A DNA stretch of 64,000 nt, from the NCBI GenBank assembly GCA_910584945.1, contig CAJUDY010000015.1, positions 1-64,000 of the forward strand, in the 5' to 3' direction. How positions within the stretch are numbered: position 1 is the first letter of the stretch; every line of letters starts with the position of its first letter. The position numbers and the translations under genes were made by a program. This document shows, in pieces, positions 51,997 through 61,504 of the stretch. Origin of the DNA: an uncultured Lachnospiraceae bacterium (lineage in GTDB: Bacteria; Bacillota; Clostridia; Lachnospirales; Lachnospiraceae). The notes under the pieces were generated by a model, which did not search any database, was not told the origin of the DNA, and saw nothing but the letters and a program-made list of their open reading frames with translations.

Positions 51997-52232
51997 CCGG
52001 GAAAAGGCATAAAACAGGAGGCGGAATCTCTGATACCCACAGGAGTGTGTTCAATGAGAGCGCTGTTTTCCGTACGGGAGATCGGCAGGGAGGGCCAGGA
52101 ATGACAAAAAGGGGAGAGGAACATTGTTTGACAGAGAGCAGAAAAACGACGCGTTTGAGAGCTATGAAAGCTACATGGAATATTTGTTTGCCTGCGTCAA
52201 CGAGGGGATCAGCCGCTGTCTGGAGCGTTTGA
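51993..52232 (+). CDS. Small ORF with SVFxxxAVFxTG motif (2)
   Basis: ATGA overlap with the calpain-like gene's stop (51993-51996). Of the 79 codons, the first 36 are the sensible part (TGKRHKTGGGISDTHRSVFN then ESAVFRTGDRQGG). The rest overlaps the AAA ATPase gene in another frame and is probably unconstrained. The motif is the same as in the 77-residue protein at 49417. It could be a truncated copy of that gene. Confidence 0.45.
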   Translation: MTGKRHKTGGGISDTHRSVFNESAVFRTGDRQGGPGMTKRGEEHCLTESRKTTRLRAMKATWNICLPASTRGSAAVWSV

Positions 52233-54418
52233 AGGAGGTCTATGCCACGGGGCAGGGGGATTACAAAAATGTCCTCTATCCGGATCTGGAGATCGCCCAC
52301 GACACCTGCAGGGAGAAATTGAATCAGTTCCGGATACATCAGGAAGAGCAAAAAGAAACAGAAGCGGAACCGGAAGCCGTTGCCCCGGAGCTTTTGGAGC
52401 TGTTCGGAGATTTTCTGGAGGAACAGGGTCGGCGGCAGGAGGAAACGGCAGAGGCGGAACCGGAGAAGGACTGGACGATGGAAGAGATGATGGACTACGT
52501 TCAGTCCCGGGCGGCATCGGCTAGGGAGAGCGGGATCAGCCTGCCCTTCTATGAGATCTGTAAGAAACTGGAATACGAACATTTCACGGTCTTCTGTCTG
52601 GCCTGCGGGATTCTCTCGTCCACCCAGACCGATTATGCGGGCGTGTTCCAGGTCATCAACGAGAACGGAGGGCTGTCGCTGCCCACAATTGAGTCTGCGG
52701 CGAAACTTTACTATGGAGAACGCTTTTCCATCACGGGGGCTTACGGGGACATGTCCGTGTGCCTGGAGCAGCTTCTGCCGGTCCTCAATCTGCAGGTCAG
52801 AGACAGCATGCCCTTTTCCACGGTGATCTCTCCCGATAAACGGATGATTGATTACCTCTTCGGCAGACATCCGCTGCGGCTGGACGAAAATTATGCGCGC
52901 TTTATGAAGCTTTTGACCGGGGAGGAGGAGAAGCTTAATCCGATTCTGGCCAATCAGGGGGTATTAGACGCCATGGAGATCTCCTACGGGGACGGGGTGC
53001 GGATTTTCTCCTATTACGGGGACGAGGGAAGCGGTCGGAAATTTTTTATCCGGCAGTTCTGCAAAAAACAGGGACTGCGGGCCATCTCCATCAACTGCAA
53101 AAAGCTGTTTGTGTATGATTTCGGATTTGTGGACCAGGCGCTCTGGGCGGTGACCAGAGAGTGTATCCTCACCGGCGCCTGCTGCTGTCTGGACGATCTG
53201 ACCTACCGGGAAGAGGAGAAGGACAAATTTTTCGGCTATATGGATCTGGCGTTTTCCAGGCTTCTGGAGCACGGAATCCTGGTCTTTACGGTCAGCCGGG
53301 AGAAGCTGTCCATGCGGGAGATGACGAAGGAGGAATTTACCGAGCTGGAGCTTCCGACGCCCTCTAATCAGGAGAGGGAAAACTGCTGGCGGCATTTTTC
53401 CGAAAGCTACGCGCTGGAGGACGACGTGGACCTTCTGGAAATGGCGACCAAATTCCTGTTCACGCCGGGCAAGATCAAGTCGGCGCTCCATCAGGCCAGA
53501 AGCTTTGCCGCCATGGAGCAGAACCTGAAGATTCCAAGAGCCACGCTCTTTAGGGGCTGCAACGAGCAGATGAGTTCGGAGCTGACCCAGAAGGCCACGA
53601 AGGTGAAGGCCAATTTCGGATTTGAAGATATCGTCATGAACCGGGACCAGAGGGAGACGCTGGAGCACGCCATCGACCAGATGAATTTCCGGAAGAAGGT
53701 CTATGACAACTGGGATTACACGAAGAAATACCCCTACGGCAGAGGGCTCTCGATCCTCCTGTTCGGGGCGCCCGGCACCGGCAAATCCATGTGCGCCCAG
53801 GTGATCGCCCACGAGCTGAATCTGGAGCTCTACCGGGTGGACCTGTCCAAGGTCATCGACAAATACGTAGGCGAGACGGAGAAATCCATCTCCATGATCT
53901 TCCGGGAGGCGAAAAAATGCAACGTGGTGCTGTTCTTTGACGAGTGCGACACCCTCTTCGCCAAACGGTCCGACGACGGGGGTAGCAACCAGGCGTCAAA
54001 CAACAACAAGACGGCGCTGCTTCTGCAGGAGGTGGAGGCCTACGACGGGGTGTCGGTGCTGGCCACCAACTACAAGCACAACATCGACCCGGCCTTCTTC
54101 CGGCGGATGAAATACATTGTAGAATTCCAGTTCCCGGACCCGGATACGAGGGAGATACTCTGGAAGACCACGATTCCCAAGGGGACGCCCTTAGGGGAGG
54201 ACGTGGATATCCGTTTTCTGGCGGAGAAGTTCGAGTTCGTGGGCGGAAATATTAAGAACTGTATTTTAAACGCCGCTTTTCTGGCCGCTGCCGACGGGGA
54301 CGGGCAGGAGGTGTGCATGAAGCATTATCTGCAGGCCATCCGCTACGAGTTTGTCAAGACGGGGAAAGTATTTACAAGGTCGGACTTCGAACCCTATGCC
54401 TCGTTGGTCGGACTGTAA
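52124..54418 (+). CDS. AAA+ ATPase of the CIS (Pvc15/Afp15-like)
   Basis: A TTG start after GGGGAGAGGA; 764 residues. Residues 290-450 look like a degenerate first AAA module (YYGDEGSGRKFFIRQFC at about 297, without a proper GKT). The active module has Walker A GAPGTGKS at 548-555, Walker B VVLFFDECDTLFAKR near 605, sensor 1 SVLATNYKHNIDPAFFRRMK and a C-terminal lid with GGNIKNCILNAAFLAAADGD. In PVC/Afp this ATPase is needed for particle assembly or cargo loading. It sits between two cargo genes here, which supports a loading role. Confidence 0.88.
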   Translation: MFDREQKNDAFESYESYMEYLFACVNEGISRCLERLKEVYATGQGDYKNVLYPDLEIAHDTCREKLNQFRIHQEEQKETEAEPEAVAPELLELFGDFLEEQGRRQEETAEAEPEKDWTMEEMMDYVQSRAASARESGISLPFYEICKKLEYEHFTVFCLACGILSSTQTDYAGVFQVINENGGLSLPTIESAAKLYYGERFSITGAYGDMSVCLEQLLPVLNLQVRDSMPFSTVISPDKRMIDYLFGRHPLRLDENYARFMKLLTGEEEKLNPILANQGVLDAMEISYGDGVRIFSYYGDEGSGRKFFIRQFCKKQGLRAISINCKKLFVYDFGFVDQALWAVTRECILTGACCCLDDLTYREEEKDKFFGYMDLAFSRLLEHGILVFTVSREKLSMREMTKEEFTELELPTPSNQERENCWRHFSESYALEDDVDLLEMATKFLFTPGKIKSALHQARSFAAMEQNLKIPRATLFRGCNEQMSSELTQKATKVKANFGFEDIVMNRDQRETLEHAIDQMNFRKKVYDNWDYTKKYPYGRGLSILLFGAPGTGKSMCAQVIAHELNLELYRVDLSKVIDKYVGETEKSISMIFREAKKCNVVLFFDECDTLFAKRSDDGGSNQASNNNKTALLLQEVEAYDGVSVLATNYKHNIDPAFFRRMKYIVEFQFPDPDTREILWKTTIPKGTPLGEDVDIRFLAEKFEFVGGNIKNCILNAAFLAAADGDGQEVCMKHYLQAIRYEFVKTGKVFTRSDFEPYASLVGL

Positions 54419-54477
54419 GTTTAAAAATAAAAAAAGAGTATCGGTAAAGCTGCGAAACGATTTCAAGGAGGAATAAT

Positions 54478-56865
54478 ATGCCACTGGGAGATAAGACATT
54501 GACGAAACAGCCAGAAGAGCTGCAAAATCCGCAGCATGTAAATCTGAATCAAAACCTGAACCAGAATCTGACGCAGGTTCAGCCGCCTGCGGAAGAGACG
54601 GAAGAAGCAAGAGCGCAGAGGCTCCAGGCGGAGTTCAGGGAGCGAAGGGAGCGCAGAGAGAGCCGCATCCGGGCGATCCGGGAGAGCTGCCGGATCACCA
54701 TGCCGGAAGTGGCATATACCAGGAAGGGCGTGATCGTCCAGGGAGAAGCATTTGCCAGAAGGTCCAATGAGAGCATTGGCGCCGGAAAGCGGAAGATGCG
54801 CCAGGGCTGGAAACGCTCCGCCCTGTATCAGAAGGGGGAAAACGCCAGGCTGACAGAAAACAGCGGGGGAGCCTGGGAGGAGACCCTGGCGGAGAACAAA
54901 AGAAAACTGATGGAGAGGCGTCCGCCGGAAGAGAGAGCGGCAGCGGCGGCGCAGGCGCAGAAGATCGAGGTGTTTCTGACCGGGGAGCAGGAGAAGGATG
55001 AGGAACTGCTCCGGCTTGCGGGGGACGAGGAGGCGATGGTGAGAATCTGTAAGGATCGGTTCATGGAAATGAGGCTGATCTTTGACCTTCGGACGGACCG
55101 GTCTTTCGCGGAGGCGTCCGCAGATCTGGAAGGGGTCGCGCAGAAGACCCGGGAGATGAAGCGTCTTCTGGAGCAGTTCCCGCAGGTTTGGGAGGGCCTG
55201 ACAGAAGATGAGAAGACTGATCTTGGCGCAAAGCTTGAGATGGCGCAGGATCTGGTCAATTATTATGAAATACGGAAAAAGGTCATCACCAACGCCCGCT
55301 ACAGAAGCCACTATAATTCGGAGATTTCCTATCGGTATCATGAGAGCGATACGCTGGAAGCCAAAAACCTTACCGTGCTCTTGTGTCAGGCGGAGAAGCT
55401 GAGGAGCAGTCAGAGCTTCCTCCGGCCTGCGGATTTTGTGGAGGGGTATCAGGAGTACCGGGAGACGACTGAGGACAGAGCAGAAGCGGAGGAAACCCGC
55501 CGGGCCAGAGCAAAGCTGCAGCTTGGGGCTGTCGAGTATGGCAAAAATACGGTATCCATTGAAGACTCCAGACATGCCGATTACTTCCGGCAGTTTATGC
55601 AAAGAGAGGACGATCCTGTCGCAAGGCGTCTGCTCAATGTAAGGGGGCGCAACTATCGGGTGACCGGTGCGGAGGAAGGAATGTCAGAACCCTTTGTAAG
55701 ACATCTGTCCAATCTGCCCAGATGGAAGGCGGTGCAGTATGCCAGCCCGGAATACGTCAGGAGCATGATCGAAAATCTGACCAGGGAACCCCAGAATGCG
55801 CAGGATCGGGCAGAGATAGCAAGCTGTCAGGAAGCGAATCTGAAAGGGATGGGACAGTTCAAGGATCTTTTGAAAAAGCAGATGAATTATCTGAAAAGAA
55901 AATACGGGAATGGACTGACCGTCATTTCTGTGGATGAGCTTGAACAGCATGGGAGAGAATTTGCCAATGACTTTACAAATATGCAGGGGCTTGGCGCGTT
56001 TATTGATTATTTGAAAAAGTTTGAGGGGATGTTTGATCCCCAGGACGAGAGCGACCTGGAGATGGAACGGCTTTATACCTATTATGATAAGTGTACAACA
56101 GGGGAAGGCGCAGAGCGGAATGCATTCCTGCGGGGGAGCACCGGCAGCGCAACCTATTCCGATTACAGAAGAAGGATGGTGGCCTTGATGGTTGCTGATA
56201 AGAGCCGGGCGGAATCGGTGATCCAGCTCAGCGATACCATGCACCTGGATATCCGCTGGGGCGTCGCGTTTGACGAGACGGATGTAAAGGGAGCGGAGCT
56301 TCCCGTCGCTCTTTCCCAGCAGGATATGCGGGAGCGGATCAGAGAGCAGACGGAGGAGGCCGGCATCGGAGGCGGTCCGGACTGGCAGCAGATGTTCCAG
56401 GAGACCGAGCATAAGTCCAGGGAAGAGGCGGCCAGACACTTTGTAGAAAAAGAAACAAAGGAACGGCTGGAAGGAAAAAGCATCCGGGAACTGTTCCGGG
56501 CGGCAGCAGAGACGATGGGGGGTCAGTCAGAGGACATTCTGGATCAGGAAGTCGAGATCTATGAAGCCTACGAGATACGCCGCGAAGAGTTTCGCAGAGG
56601 CTGGGAGGAACTCCATCCGGGCGAGACTGTTCCGGAACTGTCTCTGACCGGGACGGAACGGAGCATGCGCGCGACCCTCGAGATGTACCGGCTCTACGCG
56701 CACTATGAGACCGCCCTTGATATCCGTCGGCAGGCGCTTTGGGAAGCGGAAAAACTTGGAGACCAGGCAGATCCCGTCTTAAGAAAAATGTATGAGCATC
56801 TGGCGGAGGATCTGCGTCAGGCGGCGGAGTATTACTCGAAGGAGCGGGGAAAGGTCCGGATATAG
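54478..56865 (+). CDS. Cargo-module protein 2 (full-length shared module)
   Basis: A 795-residue protein. The N-module (1-300) has SNESIGAGKRKMRQGWKRSA, NYYEIRKKVITNARYRSHYN and SEISYRYHESDT. The middle (360-600) carries a second conserved part (VRHLSNLPRWKAVQYASPEY; LLKKQMNYLKRKYGNGLTVI; ANDFTNMQGLGAFIDYLKKF) ending in SDTMHLDIRWGVAFDETDV. The last 190 residues are helical and charged, with no toxin motif I know. It is the longest example of the shared architecture without a recognisable enzyme, so it may be an adaptor or a cargo with an unknown activity. Confidence 0.7.
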   Translation: MPLGDKTLTKQPEELQNPQHVNLNQNLNQNLTQVQPPAEETEEARAQRLQAEFRERRERRESRIRAIRESCRITMPEVAYTRKGVIVQGEAFARRSNESIGAGKRKMRQGWKRSALYQKGENARLTENSGGAWEETLAENKRKLMERRPPEERAAAAAQAQKIEVFLTGEQEKDEELLRLAGDEEAMVRICKDRFMEMRLIFDLRTDRSFAEASADLEGVAQKTREMKRLLEQFPQVWEGLTEDEKTDLGAKLEMAQDLVNYYEIRKKVITNARYRSHYNSEISYRYHESDTLEAKNLTVLLCQAEKLRSSQSFLRPADFVEGYQEYRETTEDRAEAEETRRARAKLQLGAVEYGKNTVSIEDSRHADYFRQFMQREDDPVARRLLNVRGRNYRVTGAEEGMSEPFVRHLSNLPRWKAVQYASPEYVRSMIENLTREPQNAQDRAEIASCQEANLKGMGQFKDLLKKQMNYLKRKYGNGLTVISVDELEQHGREFANDFTNMQGLGAFIDYLKKFEGMFDPQDESDLEMERLYTYYDKCTTGEGAERNAFLRGSTGSATYSDYRRRMVALMVADKSRAESVIQLSDTMHLDIRWGVAFDETDVKGAELPVALSQQDMRERIREQTEEAGIGGGPDWQQMFQETEHKSREEAARHFVEKETKERLEGKSIRELFRAAAETMGGQSEDILDQEVEIYEAYEIRREEFRRGWEELHPGETVPELSLTGTERSMRATLEMYRLYAHYETALDIRRQALWEAEKLGDQADPVLRKMYEHLAEDLRQAAEYYSKERGKVRI

Positions 56866-56905
56866 CGGATGATCGGAACCGGAAATTTCGATAAGAGGAG
56901 AATCT

Positions 56906-58480
56906 ATGTGTAAAATAAAAGAAAAACAGGTAATGACGGACAGTCAGACCCTGAGAGGGCCTGTCACCGGACAGCCGGTCGAAGAGGAGCGGGACGAAGA
57001 AAGGCTTCTTCGCCAGAGACAGGAACTGGACGAGAGAAGGAGCCGTCTCTGGGATGCGGGACAGCAGATCGCTGTCCGGATGCCGCAGATGAGCTTCTCG
57101 AAAAAAGGAGACGTCCTCGTGGAGGGGGAGCAGTATGCAGGAAAATCCAAAGAGAGCATCGGCGCCAGGAAGAGGAAGGTGTATCAGAATATCAGCTATT
57201 CTGCTCTGTATAAGCGGGAAGCAAGGGCAAAGCGGGTAGAGGCGGCAGAGCGTGAGTGGCAGGAGAGCAGGCAGAGAATCATGGAAGCTCATCCGGAAAT
57301 ACTTGCGGGCCGCACGGCAGGAGAAGCGGATCTCATTGCTCAGTTCTGGACGGACAATGAGGTTCAGAACCAGGAGCTTTTAGGTCCCAACAGGAGGGAG
57401 GAGTGCCTGGCTCAGTTCATGGAGCTGGATCTGACGCTGGATCTGAGGACCGATCAGGCTTTTGCGGACCAGTGCCCCAGGATGGAAGAAATCCTGAGGA
57501 AGTCCGAAGCGTTTCTTTCCCTCTTTGAGCGCAATCCGGATTTCGTCGCCGATCTTTCTAAGGAGCGGACCGAGGCTGTGGTGGATAAGATGAAAAAGGT
57601 GAAGGCTTTCACCAATTACTATCAGATACGGAAGAAAATCATGACCAACGTCTATTACCGCAGCCACTATCACTCGGAGATCTCCTACCGCTATCATGAA
57701 AGCGACACAAAGGAACAGAAAAACCTGACCATTCTCTTATGGCAGATGGAGAGCGTGAAGAACAATGAGTGGATTCCGAGTGAAGAAGCACTGAAGGTAC
57801 CGCGGGAGCGAATGACGGATTTTCGGAAAAACGCGGGCGTCACCGACGAAGGACGAAACGATACGATGGAGGCCAAAGCTGTCATGGGTCTGGACAGCGT
57901 CTACAGGATCGGAGTAAACACCCAGGAGATGGAAAAGGAAGGCCGGGTTCTGAGGCAGGGAAGCGGACCCGTCCATGAGGGCGTCGAAAGGCTGTCCGGG
58001 TGGGAGGCGGACAATCCGGAGCTGATGCGCGCCATGAAGGGAGAGTTTGAAAAACAGATCAACTACCTGGAGAGAAAATACGCAAACGGCCTGCCGCTTT
58101 TGTCTCCTCGGGAACTTGCGGACCACAGGGAAGAGATCGTGAGAGACTTTGCGGACCTGGGGCAGTTCGGGAAGCTGTTGGGGCTTCTGAAAGGGAAAGG
58201 AAGAGACTTCTTTGACCCGGACCGGGAAGAGGACAGGAAGCTTGAGAGGCTGCATGGCTATTACAGCAGATGGCTCTATACGGAGCGGCAGGCACGGATG
58301 AATTTTGCAAAAGGCGGGATGTCCTACTCGGAGTACAAGAAAAAAGCCGCAGTCGACGCCGTGTATAAGTATATCAGTGATACATGGATTCTTCTGGCCA
58401 GGAGGGTGGAAGACATGATTGCGGTAAGCGACACCATGAGGCTGGATGTGAATTGGGAAATGTCTTTGAGGAATCGTTAA
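56906..58480 (+). CDS. Cargo-module protein 3 (adaptor-like, ends at conserved motif)
   Basis: A 524-residue protein after AAGAGGAGAATCT. The N-module has SKESIGARKRKVYQN and IRKKIMTNVYYRSHYHSEIS. The middle has EFEKQINYLERKYANGLPLL, and the protein stops right after SDTMRLDVNWEMSLRNR, the point where the paralogue at 54478 continues into its C-terminal domain. It therefore consists of the shared modules only. The gene is 25 bases upstream of the GNAT gene, which would be its separate enzymatic partner. Confidence 0.7.
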   Translation: MCKIKEKQVMTDSQTLRGPVTGQPVEEERDEERLLRQRQELDERRSRLWDAGQQIAVRMPQMSFSKKGDVLVEGEQYAGKSKESIGARKRKVYQNISYSALYKREARAKRVEAAEREWQESRQRIMEAHPEILAGRTAGEADLIAQFWTDNEVQNQELLGPNRREECLAQFMELDLTLDLRTDQAFADQCPRMEEILRKSEAFLSLFERNPDFVADLSKERTEAVVDKMKKVKAFTNYYQIRKKIMTNVYYRSHYHSEISYRYHESDTKEQKNLTILLWQMESVKNNEWIPSEEALKVPRERMTDFRKNAGVTDEGRNDTMEAKAVMGLDSVYRIGVNTQEMEKEGRVLRQGSGPVHEGVERLSGWEADNPELMRAMKGEFEKQINYLERKYANGLPLLSPRELADHREEIVRDFADLGQFGKLLGLLKGKGRDFFDPDREEDRKLERLHGYYSRWLYTERQARMNFAKGGMSYSEYKKKAAVDAVYKYISDTWILLARRVEDMIAVSDTMRLDVNWEMSLRNR

Positions 58481-58505
58481 GATGAAGGAGAAAGAGGAGA
58501 AAAAG

Positions 58506-59348
58506 ATGGAGATCACAATTGTAAGAGAAGAAAACCAGAGCTATTTTGAGCCGCTGATGCCGCGGGAACTGTGGGAAAAATCAGATCTGGTCCTGGGCGC
58601 CATCGAGGAGGGAGCGGCCTGCGGGGTACTGGCGGCCACCGAAGAGTCGGAACATATCATGGCTCTTGAGTACCTGTTTGTGGCAGAGGACTATCGGAGA
58701 AAGGGGATAGCCACCGCTCTTCTGGACGGGCTGCATGAGATCGGAAGGTATTCCGGGATGGATCTGACGATCTGCCAGTATGCGCTGAACGAGGAACAAA
58801 GCGATCTGGATCTGTGCCTCGACAAGAATCTCTTTGAGCTGGATGAGGTCCGAACGCCGGTGTACCGGACGGCTTTTGGGGATCTGTCTCCCCAGTATTT
58901 CGGAAAGAAACCGGAAAGAAACGATGTGAAAAAATCTCTTTTGCCGCTGTCGGAGGTGACGGCCAGAATGTGGAACCGCTTTGCGGAAAAGCTGGAGAAA
59001 CTTCCGGAGGATGAGGAGAAGCTGACGGAACTGGAGGTCAAATATATGTATGACCAGGACGCCAGCTTTCTGCTGGTCAAAAAGGGAGAACCGACAGGGT
59101 GTATTCTGTTTGAACAACTGGAGGATGATTTCCTGCTGTCTTATTTCTGCGTGCTGAAGGACGCGTCCCCCGTGGATATGATGCATCTGTTCCAGGCCAG
59201 CTATCAGAATCTGAAGACCCGCTGCAGCGATACTTCCTGGATCTATATCAACGCGCTGACGGAGACGACGGAGAAAATGGTGAAAAGTATGACTGATCAG
59301 AAGGCGGTCCTTAGGGGGCAGGCGGTGACCAGGTATTATTACTATTAA
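58506..59348 (+). CDS. GNAT-type acetyltransferase, candidate effector
   Basis: Start at 58506 after AAAGAGGAG. It encodes 280 residues in two GNAT-like halves. Residues 1-150 have motif A (HIMALEYLFVAEDYRRKGIA then TALLDGL), with the Q/RxxGxA acetyl-CoA loop as RRKGIA. Residues 150-280 have the fold (ASFLLVKKGEPTGCILFEQL and EDDFLLSYFCVLKDASPVDM) but lack the loop. The enzyme would transfer an acetyl group from acetyl-CoA; the substrate is unknown. Placed inside the cargo region, it could be an effector, an immunity enzyme or a modifier of particle proteins. There is no N-module of its own. Confidence 0.7.
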   Translation: MEITIVREENQSYFEPLMPRELWEKSDLVLGAIEEGAACGVLAATEESEHIMALEYLFVAEDYRRKGIATALLDGLHEIGRYSGMDLTICQYALNEEQSDLDLCLDKNLFELDEVRTPVYRTAFGDLSPQYFGKKPERNDVKKSLLPLSEVTARMWNRFAEKLEKLPEDEEKLTELEVKYMYDQDASFLLVKKGEPTGCILFEQLEDDFLLSYFCVLKDASPVDMMHLFQASYQNLKTRCSDTSWIYINALTETTEKMVKSMTDQKAVLRGQAVTRYYYY

Positions 59349-59387
59349 TATGCCGCCGCGCAGCGACTGTAAATAGGAGGTGAGAAG

Positions 59388-61475
59388 ATGCCGTTGACAA
59401 AGGAAGAGAGGAAGGTACTGGACAGCGTCCAGATCATGTTTACGAAGCAGGAGGACGACTATCTGGCGGCCCGGGCCAATCAATTATACAGAACGAACAA
59501 GGTGAAGGGCGATACTGCCGAGATGACGGCCAAGAGGGAGAGACGGCAGAGGCTGGAAAAAGTCGGGCAGATCAGAGAAAACTGCAGGATTCAGCTCCCG
59601 ACGGTTTCCCTGCAGGGCGAATCCTATGGAACATCCTTTAAAGAGAATATAGGCGCAAAAAAGAGAAAGTCCCGCTCCAATAACCAGAAGTCCAGGCTCT
59701 ACAGAAAGAGGGTGAATGCCAGTACGGTGGAGGGGGCCAGTGGCACCTGGGAGCAGACGCTTGCGGGCAGGACGAGGGATCTGGAGAAACCGGAGGGCTG
59801 TCTGCCGGGGGATTTCCGGGCGCTTTCCCAATTCCTGACAGAAGACAAGGACCATAACAGGACCCTGATTCCCGGGCAGATGCAGGAGGGGAATCTGACC
59901 CGGGAACAGATCGCTTCCTGTATCAGTCAGTACATGGCGCTCGACATGGGAGTGGACCTGCGTACGGATGAAACGATTGCAGAAGAGAGCGTCCGCCTGG
60001 AGGAACTGGCCGGGAAGACGGAAGGACTTAAGCATCTGCTCGACGGCCATCCGGAGATGACCGCCCAAATGACCGAGGAAGAGAAGCAGAACCTGCTGGT
60101 AAAGCTGGATATGGGAAATCAGATTGCGGAATATTACGCGATTCAGAAAAAGGTGATGACGAACAGCTGGTACAGAACCCATTATAATTCGGAGATCACG
60201 TACAAGTGTCATTTAGGGGATACCCTGGAACAGAGGAATCTTGCGCTTCTTCTGTGGCAGGCGGAATTTGTGAGAAACCGGGAAGCGTTTCAAGACGACA
60301 GAGCCGGGAGAGACTGGCTGCTCGGTTATAACGAAGAAGTCAGTAAGCAGGAAGCGAAAGCCGAAGCGGCTGCAAAGGCGTGGATACAAAAGGCGCCCAA
60401 GACGATCGAATTCGGAAAAAGCGGCGGCGCGATCCCGGATTCCCGTCATGCGGAGTATTTCCGGCAGCACAGCGGCAAAGAGGATCCCGTATACCGGCGG
60501 ATCAGAACCGATGATTATTATGTGGTGGGAGAGCCGCATGCCATGCATGAGGGCTTATGCCGGCATATCGCCAATCTGCCCCGGCTGGAAGCGATCCAGC
60601 ATATGGATAAGGAATCGTTCCAGCAGATGATGGACGATCTGGTAAGACTGCCTGTCCACATGTCTGATCCGGAGGAGGTGGAAGCCTGCCGGCAGGCAAA
60701 TCTGAATGGGGTGCGGATGTATAAGGATCTTTTGAAAAAGCAGATAAACTATTTGAAGAGAAAATATGGAAATGGTTTTCTTTTGCTTCCCCCTGATGAA
60801 TTTACGCAGTATGCCGATGACTTTGAACATGATTTTACCAATATGCAGGGGATGTCCTTTTTTGTGAAATATTTAAAGAAGCTGCCGGGAATGTTTGACC
60901 CGGATGATTCTGCGGACCGGGATCTGGAACAGTGGATCACATATTATCAGGCGATCCTCGTTTCGGACGGTTATGCCAGAACCGATTACAGCAAAGGGAC
61001 CCATAAATCTTTTTCGTCGTATAAGCTGGGCGCCATGTTCACTACGATGAACGGGGAGGAAACCAGAATGGATGTCATCAAAAGTTCGGGTGAGCTGCAT
61101 CTGGATGTGCGCTGGGGTACGTTTTTCGATGAGAATGATGTACTGTTTGATGAAGTGCTTAAGTGCGCCGGACGCATACCCGCAGACCGCTTACAGGAAG
61201 AGGACTTAAGGCATTATACCTGGAACCAGCTGACGGAGGAGACCCGGCGGATGCCTAGGAGCGAGGCAATCCGTCACTTTATTGAGAAGGAATATGTCAT
61301 CGCGCAGGAGAAGCAGGAGTTTGACAGTGATCTGCAGGGCCGTGTGCAGACGGCCGGCAGGATGCTGGAAAAGCTTGATCAGCGCCGGACGGAAAGCGCA
61401 GGCGGCGCCAGGGCTCTGTACGACCAGATGTGCACGGACATTGCAGACTGGCTGCGGGAGAACAGAGGGTATTGA
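59388..61475 (+). CDS. Cargo-module protein 4, paired with the ADP-ribosyltransferase gene
   Basis: A 695-residue protein with AGGAGGTGAGAAG before the ATG. The N-module is the most diverged: SFKENIGAKKRKSRSNNQKS, IQKKVMTNSWYRTHYNSEIT then YKCHLGDTLEQRNLALLLWQ. The middle is well kept (CRHIANLPRLEAIQHMDKES; LLKKQINYLKRKYGNGFLLL; HDFTNMQGMSFFVKYLKKLP), and the end motif is SGELHLDVRWGTFFDENDV, followed by 150 charged helical residues. The ADP-ribosyltransferase gene starts 29 bases on. The pair looks like adaptor plus enzyme, though an unrecognised activity in the tail is possible. Confidence 0.7.
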   Translation: MPLTKEERKVLDSVQIMFTKQEDDYLAARANQLYRTNKVKGDTAEMTAKRERRQRLEKVGQIRENCRIQLPTVSLQGESYGTSFKENIGAKKRKSRSNNQKSRLYRKRVNASTVEGASGTWEQTLAGRTRDLEKPEGCLPGDFRALSQFLTEDKDHNRTLIPGQMQEGNLTREQIASCISQYMALDMGVDLRTDETIAEESVRLEELAGKTEGLKHLLDGHPEMTAQMTEEEKQNLLVKLDMGNQIAEYYAIQKKVMTNSWYRTHYNSEITYKCHLGDTLEQRNLALLLWQAEFVRNREAFQDDRAGRDWLLGYNEEVSKQEAKAEAAAKAWIQKAPKTIEFGKSGGAIPDSRHAEYFRQHSGKEDPVYRRIRTDDYYVVGEPHAMHEGLCRHIANLPRLEAIQHMDKESFQQMMDDLVRLPVHMSDPEEVEACRQANLNGVRMYKDLLKKQINYLKRKYGNGFLLLPPDEFTQYADDFEHDFTNMQGMSFFVKYLKKLPGMFDPDDSADRDLEQWITYYQAILVSDGYARTDYSKGTHKSFSSYKLGAMFTTMNGEETRMDVIKSSGELHLDVRWGTFFDENDVLFDEVLKCAGRIPADRLQEEDLRHYTWNQLTEETRRMPRSEAIRHFIEKEYVIAQEKQEFDSDLQGRVQTAGRMLEKLDQRRTESAGGARALYDQMCTDIADWLRENRGY

Positions 61476-61504
61476 CCATGCCGCGGGAATAAAGGAGTGA
61501 AGAT

